From NCBI RefSeq assembly GCF_034555935.1, contig NZ_JAYDCJ010000003.1, positions 2,356,001 to 2,420,000 of the forward strand: 64,000 bases of DNA, in the 5' to 3' direction. Shown here piece after piece: positions 18,594 to 27,366 of this stretch. The notes below the pieces were generated by a model. That model saw nothing but the letters and a program-made list of their open reading frames with translations. It searched no databases and was not told the DNA's origin. The number at the start of each line of letters is the position of its first letter. The first letter of the stretch is position 1. The DNA is from Marinobacter qingdaonensis. GTDB lineage: Bacteria > Pseudomonadota > Gammaproteobacteria > Pseudomonadales > Oleiphilaceae. Made by a program: the position numbers and the translations under genes.

Positions 18594-19528
18594 TGCCGAC
18601 TCCGGTTGCTTGGCGCTGGCTCTTCACCCTGGGACTGCTGGGCAGTGTGGTCGTGGTCCTGGACCTCGACGAGCTCTGGCAGCAGCTCAGGCGCCTGCCG
18701 CCGTCGCTGCTGCTGCCGGCTTTCCTGCTCACCGGCGTGCAAGTGGCCTTGTCGGCCTGGCGCTGGCGCTTCACCGCGCAGCGCCTTGGCTTGCGCCTGC
18801 CGTATGGCCGGGCGGTGCGCGAATACTACCTGGCCAGCTTCCTCAATCAGGTGCTCCCGGGTGGTGTGGTGGGGGATGTTGGCCGGGCCTGGCGGCACAG
18901 TCAGCATACCGATCACAAACGCGGGGCGGTGCACGCCGTGGTGATTGAGCGGCTGTCGGGTCAGCTGGCTCTGTTGCTGGTTGTGGTTGCCGCGCTGTGG
19001 TGGCTGGCGCCGGCCAGCGACCTGTTTCCAGGCGAGCCAGCGCTATGGCTGCTGCTGATTTTAGTCGGTGTGATGGTGGCTGCCTGGCTGATACGGCGAA
19101 GCCGCCGGGCCGGGCACTATCTCGCAAACCTCCATCGCGATCTGTCTCGCACCCTGTTCGGCTGGCGGGTGTTCGCGATTCAACTCGGCACCTCTTTGCT
19201 GGTGTTGGCCAGCTACCTGGCCCTGTTCCTGGTGCTTGCCCAGCAAGCGGGCTATCTGGCATCCGGCGCCCCATGGCTACTGGTCGCTGCCTTGTGCAGC
19301 CTGTTGCTGCTGAGCATGGTGATACCGGTCACCGTGGCCGGCTGGGGGGTGCGTGAGGGCGCGGCGGCGGTGTTGTGGCCGTTTGCGGGATTGCCGGCGG
19401 AGCAGGGCGTGGCCCTCAGTGTGGGGTACGGCATCCTGGTGCTGGTGTCCTCCACGCCTGGCCTGGTGGTTCTGGTGTGGGGCCAGGCCAAGCCGGGATT
19501 GGCACAGGCTACGGAACGCGGAGGTTAG
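18590..19528 (+). CDS. flippase-like integral membrane protein (LPG synthase TM family)
   Basis: A 312-residue inner-membrane protein with seven or eight hydrophobic helices. The layout matches the UPF0104 / lysylphosphatidylglycerol-synthase transmembrane domain, including NQVLPGGVVGDVGRAW near residues 85-100 and the VTVAGWGVREGAAA segment near 245-260. Members without the synthase domain are thought to move lipids or lipid-linked products across membranes. The ATG overlaps the preceding stop (ATGA), with a second ATG directly after it. It is the last gene of the coupled plus-strand set. Confidence 0.85.
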   Translation: MMPTPVAWRWLFTLGLLGSVVVVLDLDELWQQLRRLPPSLLLPAFLLTGVQVALSAWRWRFTAQRLGLRLPYGRAVREYYLASFLNQVLPGGVVGDVGRAWRHSQHTDHKRGAVHAVVIERLSGQLALLLVVVAALWWLAPASDLFPGEPALWLLLILVGVMVAAWLIRRSRRAGHYLANLHRDLSRTLFGWRVFAIQLGTSLLVLASYLALFLVLAQQAGYLASGAPWLLVAALCSLLLLSMVIPVTVAGWGVREGAAAVLWPFAGLPAEQGVALSVGYGILVLVSSTPGLVVLVWGQAKPGLAQATERGG

Positions 19529-19535
19529 GCAGACG

Positions 19536-20399
19536 TCAGGAAAATTCCAGATCGAACAGCATGTCCGATCCCAGGTTGATCAGCTGGGACTTGGGACGCA
19601 GGGCCTCGTCCAACCCGTCGATCTCCGGCAGGGAAAACGCCGGCCGACCGCTGCCGATGATCATGGGTGCCACCATCACGTGCAGTCGATCCAGCAGACC
19701 GGCATTCAGAAACGACGACACCGTCAGGCCCCCGCCTTCCACGAACACCTTCCTCAAGCCGAAATCGGCCAGCACCTGCAGGATCAGCCGGGGATCGGTC
19801 GGCTCGGTTTGGTCCGAACCGCCGAGGCAGGCGACTTCGGTGACCTGGCCACGTTCGGTGATCGACGCCTTGCCGCGGTAGGCGCCGGCGACCAGCCGCA
19901 GGGTCGGGGCTTCGTCGTCGGTAAACAGGTGGTGACTGTCCGGTACCCGGCGGTGCCGGTCAATGACCACGCGCACGGGGTTGGAGCCACTGGTGCGCCG
20001 GACCGTGAGCCTCGGGTTGTCGGTGGCGGCGGTCCCGGCACCCACCACAACGGCGTCCGAGACCGCGCGAATCCGATGCAGGTGCAGCAGGCCGTCGTCG
20101 CCATTGATGAACCGTGACCGGCCAGTCACCGTGGCAATCCGGCCGTCCAGGCTCTGGCCCAGTTGGCCGATCACCCTGGCACCGGCCTCCGTCCGAACCG
20201 GACGACACAGGGGCAGGAAGGTGGAGAGCAGGTCCCGGGCCTGGGGCGTTGCCGGGTGCAGCAAATGCCAGGCGCCCGCGCCGTTCAGACGCACCGCGGG
20301 CTGATCGGTGTCCGGCAATGCCAGTGTCACGTTGCTGCGGTCCAATGCAGTCAGCACCAACTGCCAGGCTGCCTCGCAGTCCATCGGTAGAGCGGTCAT
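19536..20399 (-). CDS. RibD C-terminal / dihydrofolate reductase-like reductase
   Basis: A 287-residue cytoplasmic NADPH-dependent reductase-like protein. The segment GQSLDGRIA, then SDAVVVGAGTAATDNPRLTVR (read in two parts), is the signature of the RibD reductase domain, and VFVEGGG follows near 220. No deaminase domain is present; the first ~70 residues are of unclear fold. RibD-type reductases act on pyrimidine or pterin-related amino-ribosyl compounds. It converges on the flippase-like gene with a seven-base gap. Its presence beside a pterin-fold protein suggests shared pteridine or pyrimidine chemistry, an inference from context. Confidence 0.83.
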   Translation of the reverse strand: MTALPMDCEAAWQLVLTALDRSNVTLALPDTDQPAVRLNGAGAWHLLHPATPQARDLLSTFLPLCRPVRTEAGARVIGQLGQSLDGRIATVTGRSRFINGDDGLLHLHRIRAVSDAVVVGAGTAATDNPRLTVRRTSGSNPVRVVIDRHRRVPDSHHLFTDDEAPTLRLVAGAYRGKASITERGQVTEVACLGGSDQTEPTDPRLILQVLADFGLRKVFVEGGGLTVSSFLNAGLLDRLHVMVAPMIIGSGRPAFSLPEIDGLDEALRPKSQLINLGSDMLFDLEFS

Positions 20400-20557
20400 A
20401 ACAGTCCCGTACGCTTGCCGTTGATTTCAGTATAGGCAGATTGTCCGAAAAGCTATAGGTACGTTACATTTCCAGTTTGATTCACTTTACTGGTAAGTTC
20501 CGGTCAACGCGGATTCCGGATTTCCTGGCGTCCCGACACAGGGTAGAGGCAACCAGC

Positions 20558-20971
20558 ATGCGGTACCTGCAAACGTTCAATCGTCGGCTGCGCCAGATTC
20601 GCGAGCACGGCCGACTGTCACGCTGGGATGTCGCCCAGATATGCGGGGTGGAAGAGGCTCAGGTGAAAAGCTGGGAAGCCACCGACGTCCGTCAACGGGG
20701 GTATCCGGGCATTTCCGAGCTGCTGGATTTCTGCATTCGTACCGAGACGCCGCTGGAAGACCTGATCGATCTCGAGGAGCAGGGCGATGGGCAACTGGAA
20801 CTGCCAGGCCTGGCGTTCAGCAACAGTGACGACCTGACGGTGGCGCTGAAAGAGTTGGAGCAGGAAATCAACCGAGTTCAGTTGTCCGATGAAGAAACCG
20901 AACTGCTGCGCCGGTTCCGCAACGCGTCCGCGGAAAACCGGCGCATGATCCTCCAGATTCTGGGAGGGTGA
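20558..20971 (+). CDS. small helix-turn-helix protein
   Basis: A 137-residue protein with an N-terminal XRE-like helix-turn-helix (about residues 8-65; the RLSRWDVAQICGVEEAQVKSW region, read in parts) and an acidic, helical C-terminal half rich in Glu and Leu that could dimerise. I start at the ATG at 20558 because AGAGG is nine bases upstream; the upstream in-frame extension lacks a ribosome-binding site. It converges on galU with a 15-base gap. Target genes are unknown. Confidence 0.72.
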   Translation: MRYLQTFNRRLRQIREHGRLSRWDVAQICGVEEAQVKSWEATDVRQRGYPGISELLDFCIRTETPLEDLIDLEEQGDGQLELPGLAFSNSDDLTVALKELEQEINRVQLSDEETELLRRFRNASAENRRMILQILGG

Positions 20972-20986
20972 GCCACAGGGCCCGGC

Positions 20987-21823
20987 TCAGTTACCTTTCT
21001 TGTAGATGTTCTCGTACACGTAGTTGGTGGCATCGACAAAGCCATCGATGCTGCCGCAATCGAAACGACGCCCCTTGAACTGGTAGGCCAGTACACAGCC
21101 GTTCTTGGCCTGCTCCAGAAGCGCGTCGGTGATCTGGACCTCGCCATTCTTGCCGGCCGGTGTGCGTTCGATGATGTCGAAGATGTCCGGGGTCAGGATG
21201 TAACGGCCAATGATCGCCAGGTTACTGGGCGCGTCTTCGGGGGCCGGCTTCTCCACCATGTCGGTAATGCGATAGAGCCCGTCCTTCATGGACTCGCCGG
21301 CAATCACCCCGTACTTGTGGGTTTCATTCTCCGGCACTTCTTCAATGGCCACGATCGAGCAGCGGAACTGGTTGTACAGTTTCACCATCTGCGCCAATAC
21401 TCCGTCGTCGCCGTCCGGGCCCAGGCAGAAGTCATCCGCCAGCACCACCGCAAACGGGTTGTCGCCGACCAGGTTGCGGCCGGTGAGGATGGCGTGTCCC
21501 AGGCCTTTCATTTCGTTCTGACGGGTAAACGCGAAGGTGTTGTTGTCGATCAGGTCGCGAATGGAGGCGAGCAGGTCTTCCTTGCCGGAGCCGGCAATCT
21601 GGTGCTCCAGTTCGTAGCTGATGTCGAAGTGGTCCTCGATGGCGCGCTTGCCCCGACCGGTGACAAAACCGAACTCGTGAATGCCTGCTTCAGCCGCTTC
21701 CTCGACGCCGTATTGCACCAGCGGCTTGTTGACGATGGGAAGAATCTCTTTCGGCATGGCCTTGGTGGCCGGCAGAAAGCGGGTTCCGTACCCGGCAACG
21801 GGGAACAGGCATTTTTTGATCAT
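20987..21823 (-). CDS. galU: UTP-glucose-1-phosphate uridylyltransferase
   Basis: Makes UDP-glucose from UTP and glucose-1-phosphate for lipopolysaccharide, exopolysaccharide and periplasmic glucans. The nucleotide-binding GYGTRFLPATKAMPKE (residues 11-26) and the VEKP segment near 160 are intact. Length (278) is normal. AAGGA is eight bases before the ATG. It lies close to the opg glucan locus, whose glucosyltransferase OpgH uses UDP-glucose, and 17 kb from the exopolysaccharide cluster, so it could feed both. Confidence 0.96.
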   Translation of the reverse strand: MIKKCLFPVAGYGTRFLPATKAMPKEILPIVNKPLVQYGVEEAAEAGIHEFGFVTGRGKRAIEDHFDISYELEHQIAGSGKEDLLASIRDLIDNNTFAFTRQNEMKGLGHAILTGRNLVGDNPFAVVLADDFCLGPDGDDGVLAQMVKLYNQFRCSIVAIEEVPENETHKYGVIAGESMKDGLYRITDMVEKPAPEDAPSNLAIIGRYILTPDIFDIIERTPAGKNGEVQITDALLEQAKNGCVLAYQFKGRRFDCGSIDGFVDATNYVYENIYKKGN

Positions 21824-22148
21824 GAAAGCGTCCTTTTGGTCGAGCAGTGACGTCCCCGGTTCGGGGCAGTTAACGTCTTGTTAATCACAAACTGTGCCGA
21901 GTTTAACGAACTTGCCTTCCGAAAAGGAGGGGCGGCGCTCATCTGTAAGCCGACGTAACCGAATTGTTGCCGGTTTCCCCGGCCAGATACATCCGGAAAC
22001 ACTTCTGAAACAACCTTCAAATACAATTCTAATGCTTTGTATTGCGGCTTATTAAAAGTTGTAATTTTTGGTCAGGCCCTCTGGAAGCAGGCCCCCCGGG
22101 GTGGATAAAGTCCTGTTCACCTTTTGTTCACTTCCCGAAGGTTGACGA
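21824..22148. other. 325-bp divergent intergenic region
   Basis: Lies between the galU start and a GTG-started barrel gene. I see no gene. It contains an inverted repeat (AATACAA at 22020-22026 and TTGTATT at 22037-22043) and two copies of GTTCAC at 22115 and 22126, 11 bases apart, just before the barrel gene. These could be regulator sites. No convincing sigma-70 pair was assigned. Confidence 0.4.
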
Positions 22149-23300
22149 GTGCGATTTTCACGTTCGCTTGCACTGTTTCTGTGCGTTATTTCCGGTTATG
22201 CCAGCGTGGCGTCGGCTGGCGGCGGTGTGCACGAGCCGACCGTGCTCTATCCGGGCCATCTGTTCAATTCGGTGGCGTCCTACCTGGCCTCCACCGTCAG
22301 TGTGTCGGGCTCGTCCAGCCGCGACGATGATCGTGCTCAGAGCAGCCTGGGCCTGGTGAGCGACGATCTGGGCTGGTCCCGACACCGCCTTGGATTCAGT
22401 TACCGGGATACGGTGTCGCGCCGTGAAAACCTCGAATCCTCCAGTCTCAGCTTTAATTACGGCCTGTCCCTCTCCAAGTTCGACATCGGAATGGAAATGG
22501 AGAATTCCGATTACGCCGGTGTCACCGAAGGGAACGGGAACCGGTTCGATGCCCAGAGCAAGCGCGATGTCTTCCGGGTCAAAGGCAGCCGGCCGGTGGC
22601 CGCCTGGAACGGGTTTGCGGTGCGTAGCCTGTTCAGCCATGCAACCGGCTCCTCGAGCGTGGCCGATGAAACTGGCTGGGAGGAGGACGCCCAGTACCAG
22701 ATCTCCAAGTTTGGCCTGGAGATTCGAGAGGATCACCAGCTGGTTGCCGGCTTGTCCTCCTCAACCAGCGTGAAAGCCATCACCGGAGTGAATCGGCGTC
22801 AGACCGTGAATAACCACGGCGAAAGCGCGACCAGCGATCAGTTCAGCAAAGTGTTGGTGTCGGCCTCAGTCAGCCGGGCCATCGACCGCTGGGTATTGGG
22901 CGTGGGCGGGCGCTACCAGTTCGCACCAACCGAGCTTCCGTCGTCCGAGAAATTCAAGGTCGTGGGCTCCTCTCTGGCCAGCGGCTTCAATGGGCAGGCC
23001 CGCTATGCCACCGAGGGTGGCTGGTTTCGGCTCCAGGCCGACAGCCCGACCTATCGGATGCCGGTACTGTCCGGCGTGAAGTCGTCGCTGCAGTTTTCGG
23101 TGCTACGGGGCTGGACTCCCGGTTCCGAGGCACTGAACGAACCCGAGGGCAGTGCCAGCGTGGGCGAGGTCGCGCTGCAGCTGGATTCCCGCGACTTTCT
23201 GGCGTCGGTGAGCGTCGGCAAGATGCTGTCGGAATCCGACCCGCAGATGCGCTTTGCCCGTCGTCCCGACGTGTCCCTGTCCATTTATTTCGACCTGTAA
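22149..23300 (+). CDS. outer-membrane beta-barrel protein, TpsB/FhaC C-terminal-like
   Basis: A 383-residue secreted protein. The GTG start has GAAGG a few bases upstream, and the signal peptide ends near VASA at residue 23. The mature sequence is rich in alternating strand segments and ends with SLSIYFDL. The final ~150 residues resemble the barrel part of two-partner secretion translocators, but the POTRA domains are missing. The family is not securely recognised. It lies directly upstream of the opg genes on the same strand, 99 bases before opgG. It might be a glucan-related porin, but this is speculation from position. Confidence 0.6.
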   Translation: MRFSRSLALFLCVISGYASVASAGGGVHEPTVLYPGHLFNSVASYLASTVSVSGSSSRDDDRAQSSLGLVSDDLGWSRHRLGFSYRDTVSRRENLESSSLSFNYGLSLSKFDIGMEMENSDYAGVTEGNGNRFDAQSKRDVFRVKGSRPVAAWNGFAVRSLFSHATGSSSVADETGWEEDAQYQISKFGLEIREDHQLVAGLSSSTSVKAITGVNRRQTVNNHGESATSDQFSKVLVSASVSRAIDRWVLGVGGRYQFAPTELPSSEKFKVVGSSLASGFNGQARYATEGGWFRLQADSPTYRMPVLSGVKSSLQFSVLRGWTPGSEALNEPEGSASVGEVALQLDSRDFLASVSVGKMLSESDPQMRFARRPDVSLSIYFDL

Positions 23301-23399
23301 CCCTGCTTTTCCGAGCCTCTGGCTTGGCAGTTTCCAGCCTGCTTAACTATGTTGGTAGGTGGCGCGGCGGGCGCTTGTGCAGATGGGGGCGGGATAGTG

Positions 23400-24938
23400 A
23401 TGGATACGGCACGCTATCGACGTTGGGGGTGTTGGTCGCTCCTGATGCTCCTGCCTTGTCTGGCCATGGGCTTCGGCCTCGACGATGTCGCCGAACGAGC
23501 CAGGGTGCTGGCCCAATCCGACTTTGAGGCGCCCGAGCCAGTGCCCGATTTTTTGCGCGAGCTGACCCCGGACCAGCACCGGGCGATCCGCTTCGACCCT
23601 GCCAGGAGCCTCTGGCACGACGACCGTTCCCGCTTTCAGGTCATGATGATCCCGCCCGGCAGCTATTACAGCCATGCGGTCAGGCTCAACGTGGTGGACG
23701 GCGAGCGCCAGGACCCGATCCCCTTCCGCCGGGATGATTTCGCCTACCCGGACGACGAACTCAGGAACCGCATTCCCGCCGACCTCGGCTACGCCGGCTT
23801 CACCCTGACCGATACCAAGCCTGCCAGCGGTGAACGGGCTGCGGTCCTGATGTTTGGTGGTGCCAGCTATTTTCGGGGCGCCGGCCGCGACCAGGAATTC
23901 GGGCTTTCCGGGCGTGGCGTTGCCATTGATACCGGGCTTGCCTCCGGCGAGGAATTCCCGACGTTCACCGAGTTCTGGCTGGAGCGTCCCGGCCCGGATG
24001 CCGAGGCCATCACCATCTACGCCTTGCTGGAAGGAGAGTCGATCACCGGTGCCTACCGGTTTGCGCTGCGGCCGGGCGAGACCAGCGCGGTGACCGTGAC
24101 CGCTCGCCTTTTCCTGCGTGACGCGGTCGAGCAGCTTGGGCTCGCGCCCCTGACGTCCATGTTCTTCTACGCCGAGAATGCCGCCAAGCCGATGGGGCAA
24201 TGGCGGCCGGAAGTCCACGATTCCGACGGCTTGCTGATCCATGACCGGGGATCCGGAGAGTGGCTGTGGCGGCCGCTGGTCAATCCCGGGAAGCTGCAGC
24301 TCAGCTACCACCAGGTAGCGGAACTCGGCGGTTTTGGCCTGATGCAGCGGGACCGGGTGTTCCAGTCCTACGAAGACCCGGAGGCCCGCTACGACCGGCG
24401 GCCCAGCGCCTGGGTCGAGCCGGAGGGGGACTGGCGCGCCGGGCATGTGGTCCTGGTGGCGCTGCCCACGGAGGCGGAGACCAACGACAACATCGTTGCT
24501 TTCTGGGTGTCGGAGCAGCGAGCGGAACCGGATCAGTTGAGGGAGCTGAGTTATCGGGTGAGCTTTGGCCCGCCGTCGATCGCAGGGCAGCGGCTTGGCC
24601 GGGCCGTTCCGACGTTTTTTGGCCACAGCAACGGCGGGGGCGAGGAGGCCAACGCGTTGCGCTTTGTCGTTGATTTCGAAGGTGAGGAGCTGGCGGCCCT
24701 GGCCCCCGACGCGCCGGTGGTAAGCACCGTTGTGGGGGGCGAAGGCACCGAGGTGCTGGAACATTTCGTCCAGTTTATCGAGCCCAAGGCAATGTGGCGG
24801 CTGTCGATCCTGGCCCGGCCGGCGCCCGGGAAGATCCTCGCTCTGCGCGCCTTCCTGAGCCTGGAGGGCAAGCCGGTCAGCGAGACCTGGATCTACGAAT
24901 ACGGCGCGGGCAACGGGAGTAGGCGCCAGTCTGACTGA
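23400..24938 (+). CDS. periplasmic glucan biosynthesis protein, OpgG/MdoG-like
   Basis: A 512-residue periplasmic protein with a Sec-type signal (hydrophobic residues about 12-25). The mature part begins FGLDDVAERAR and contains the family blocks PDFLRELTPDQHRAIRF, FGGASYFRG and WRPEVHDSDG. OpgG and OpgD act on beta-1,2-linked glucan backbones; E. coli OpgD has been described as the founder of glycosidase family GH186. The ATG at 23400 gives a good signal peptide, whereas one at 23349 adds 17 Gly/Ala-rich residues. It is paralogous to the gene at 27367 and is probably in one operon with opgH. Confidence 0.87.
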   Translation: MDTARYRRWGCWSLLMLLPCLAMGFGLDDVAERARVLAQSDFEAPEPVPDFLRELTPDQHRAIRFDPARSLWHDDRSRFQVMMIPPGSYYSHAVRLNVVDGERQDPIPFRRDDFAYPDDELRNRIPADLGYAGFTLTDTKPASGERAAVLMFGGASYFRGAGRDQEFGLSGRGVAIDTGLASGEEFPTFTEFWLERPGPDAEAITIYALLEGESITGAYRFALRPGETSAVTVTARLFLRDAVEQLGLAPLTSMFFYAENAAKPMGQWRPEVHDSDGLLIHDRGSGEWLWRPLVNPGKLQLSYHQVAELGGFGLMQRDRVFQSYEDPEARYDRRPSAWVEPEGDWRAGHVVLVALPTEAETNDNIVAFWVSEQRAEPDQLRELSYRVSFGPPSIAGQRLGRAVPTFFGHSNGGGEEANALRFVVDFEGEELAALAPDAPVVSTVVGGEGTEVLEHFVQFIEPKAMWRLSILARPAPGKILALRAFLSLEGKPVSETWIYEYGAGNGSRRQSD

Positions 24939-24962
24939 CCGGTCTGGAGGGGATCGCAGTCC

Positions 24963-25244
24963 ATGAACGAGCTCGACCTTCACGATGTTTTCAACCGGGT
25001 GCATTTGTACCTGCTCGAGTCCGGGGTGGTGATGACCCCGGACCAGTGCGCCCGTGTACTGCAGTTGCTGCAGAGCGTGGTGGCCGATGTCCAGCGCCCG
25101 GGGAACACCGCCACCGCCCTGGAACTGGCGATCGATGCCTTGCCCGGGGTCTTCGAGCTGCCGGCGTTGGCGGTACCCCAGATCAGCCCACCGCTGCAGC
25201 GGGGCAGCATCGGCTATCATGTGCCCGAGGCCCGCCGTGGCTAA
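24963..25244 (+). CDS. 93-residue protein between opgG and opgH
   Basis: I do not recognise this family. The protein is mostly helical and acidic in its first 60 residues, with an early LDLHDVFNRVHLYLLESG segment, and ends with a short Pro-rich tail. No signal peptide or membrane segment is visible, so it is likely cytoplasmic. GGAGG lies shortly upstream of the ATG. It overlaps the opgH start by up to 26 bases, implying translational coupling. OpgH here lacks the long cytoplasmic N-terminus of E. coli OpgH, so this protein might supply a regulatory function in trans; this is inference. Confidence 0.6.
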   Translation: MNELDLHDVFNRVHLYLLESGVVMTPDQCARVLQLLQSVVADVQRPGNTATALELAIDALPGVFELPALAVPQISPPLQRGSIGYHVPEARRG

Positions 25245-27348
25245 CCGCACCGGAGCGGAGTGGCACCGGGCCGCCCATTGGCGTCGCTGGCTGTTCGTCA
25301 GTCTGGTGCTGAGCCAGTCCGCGATTGCCAGTTACTGCCTGGTCTGGGTGTTGCCCTACCACGGTGGCACCCTGACCGAGCGGGTGATCCTGGCGTTGTT
25401 CGCCGTGTTGTACACCTGGATCGCCGTCGGGTTCTGGATCGGGACCCTGGGGTTTGTCATCCGTCGGTTCGGCGGCGATCGGCTCTCGCTTTTGCGGCGG
25501 CACCCGGCGGCCGAACTGGCGCACACGTCGCTGGCGCCGACCGCAGTCATTCTGCCGATTTACCATGAGCCGGTGCGCTGGACCCTGAACGGCTTGAAGG
25601 CAGTTTACCAGGATCTGGCCGCCGAGGGTGGCCTGGAGTTTTTCCAGTTCTATGTCCTGTCCGACAGCCGGTCGGCCGACGTCTGGCTGGAGGAACAGCA
25701 GGTCTGGTGCGAATTGGTCCGCGATCTGAAGGCCGAGGGGCGACTGTTTTACCGGCGCCGGCCGGTCAATCTCAATTTCAAGAGTGGCAATGTGGCGGAT
25801 TTCCTGCGCCGCTGGGGCCGGCGCCATCGCTATGTGGTGGTGCTGGATGCCGACAGCCTGCTCAGCGGCCAAACCCTGTGTCAGATGGTCAGGCTGATGG
25901 AGCGTGAACCCCGGGTCGGGATCCTGCAGACCAACCCCAGTATCATCAACGCCCAGTCCCTGTTTGCCCGGGTCCAGCAGTTCGCTAACCGCTTTTACTC
26001 ACCCCTGTTCGCGACCGGTTTGGCCGCGGTGCAGTTGGGGGACGCGGCGTTCTGGGGGCACAACGCCATTCTGCGGGTGCAACCGTTCATGGCTCACTGC
26101 GGTCTGAGGAAACTGCCCGGCCGTGGCCTGTTTGGTGGACCGATACTCAGTCATGACTTTGTCGAGGCGGCGTTTATGGGCCGAGCCGGCTTCGAAGTCT
26201 GGCTGGAGCCGGGTCTGTCCGGCAGTTACGAGGAGTCGCCGCCGACCCTGGCGGACGAACTGGTGCGTGATCACCGCTGGGCCAAGGGGAACCTGCAGCA
26301 CTTGTGGGTGATGCTGCGCGAGCCCGGCCTCAGGTTTGCCCATCGGATGGCCTTCCTGAACGGCATCATGGCGTACGTGGCCTCACCCCTGTGGCTGCTG
26401 TTCCTGATGGCGGTTACCGTGGCGGCGGCGCAGATGACCCTGGCGCCAATCGATTATTTTCCCGAGGGCCATCAGGGCCTGTTTCCCTTATGGCCGGAGT
26501 GGCGCCCGGAATGGGCGCTGACCCTGGCCCTGAGCACGGTGCTGTTGTTGTTTCTGCCCAAGTTCCTGGCACTGGTGGATGCGGTCCTGCAGGACCGGAC
26601 CGCCGAGTTTGGCGGGGGAGTGCGCCTGTTTCAGGGTGTACTGCTCGAAATTCTGGTGTCGATCCTGCTGGCGCCGGTGCGCATGTTAGCCCACAGCCGG
26701 TTCGTATTCGCCGCGTTGTCGAACGTCTCTCTGCGGTGGGCCGGACAGAACCGAACGGAAGAAATGAGCTGGCGCGAAGGCTTGGCCTCGCAATGGCCGG
26801 CGGTGGTGGTCGGGGCGACCTGGTCCTGGTTTGCCTGGCACCTGGATACCGCGTTTTTCCTGTGGTCACTGCCCGTGGCGCTGCCTTTGTTGCTGTCGGC
26901 CCAGACCGCCGTGCTGCTCAGCCGCCGCGCCCTGGGGGTGGGGCTGTTGAACCGCCGGTTGCTGCTGATCCCCGAGGAAGTTTCGCCGCCCCCGGTTCTG
27001 GAAAAGGCCAGGGCGGTACGATCGGTGGAACCCGAGCACTCCGGTCTGACCCCGTTTCAGCAGGCCATTCTTCTCCCACAGGTGAATCGCCTGCACCAGG
27101 CCTTTGCCCGGGTGCATTCGACGCTGGAGCGGGAGCGGCATTGGTCGACGGATGTCGAGCGCTGCCTGAAACATGGCCCGGCGCTCCTGACCGATGCCAA
27201 GCTGGCTCGAATCGCCCGGGACCGTTGGGCGTTGGCGTACCTGCACCGGCAGTCGTGGAAGGCGGACCCGGAGTCCTATTGGGGCCGGTGCATCCGCAAT
27301 TTGCTGGCTCAGCGACTCAATGATTCCAGGCAGCAGGCGGACGCCTGA
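25219..27348 (+). CDS. opgH: glucan biosynthesis glucosyltransferase OpgH
   Basis: Inner-membrane family 2 glucosyltransferase that polymerises glucose from UDP-glucose into periplasmic glucans. About two N-terminal transmembrane helices precede the GT domain. LDADS near residue 208, SHDFVEAAFM near 310 and the RDHRW motif near 350 match OpgH, and further helices follow. At 709 residues it is about 140 shorter than E. coli OpgH, mainly at the N-terminus. Start candidates are ATG 25219 and GTG 25237 (GAGG six bases upstream), and both overlap the small upstream gene. The OpgD-like gene follows after 18 bases. Confidence 0.9.
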   Translation: MCPRPAVANRTGAEWHRAAHWRRWLFVSLVLSQSAIASYCLVWVLPYHGGTLTERVILALFAVLYTWIAVGFWIGTLGFVIRRFGGDRLSLLRRHPAAELAHTSLAPTAVILPIYHEPVRWTLNGLKAVYQDLAAEGGLEFFQFYVLSDSRSADVWLEEQQVWCELVRDLKAEGRLFYRRRPVNLNFKSGNVADFLRRWGRRHRYVVVLDADSLLSGQTLCQMVRLMEREPRVGILQTNPSIINAQSLFARVQQFANRFYSPLFATGLAAVQLGDAAFWGHNAILRVQPFMAHCGLRKLPGRGLFGGPILSHDFVEAAFMGRAGFEVWLEPGLSGSYEESPPTLADELVRDHRWAKGNLQHLWVMLREPGLRFAHRMAFLNGIMAYVASPLWLLFLMAVTVAAAQMTLAPIDYFPEGHQGLFPLWPEWRPEWALTLALSTVLLLFLPKFLALVDAVLQDRTAEFGGGVRLFQGVLLEILVSILLAPVRMLAHSRFVFAALSNVSLRWAGQNRTEEMSWREGLASQWPAVVVGATWSWFAWHLDTAFFLWSLPVALPLLLSAQTAVLLSRRALGVGLLNRRLLLIPEEVSPPPVLEKARAVRSVEPEHSGLTPFQQAILLPQVNRLHQAFARVHSTLERERHWSTDVERCLKHGPALLTDAKLARIARDRWALAYLHRQSWKADPESYWGRCIRNLLAQRLNDSRQQADA

Positions 27349-27366
27349 TGTGGCAGGAGGACAGGG

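Noticed and set aside
25054..25218. N-terminal extension of OpgH from an earlier ATG
   Set aside because: Cys/Trp/Pro-rich residues unlike the family, fully overlapping the 93-residue gene in another frame.
23343..25250. 635-codon antisense open frame over the opgG-like gene
   Set aside because: Opposite a clear OpgG-family gene; Pro/Gly/Arg-rich translation without motifs.
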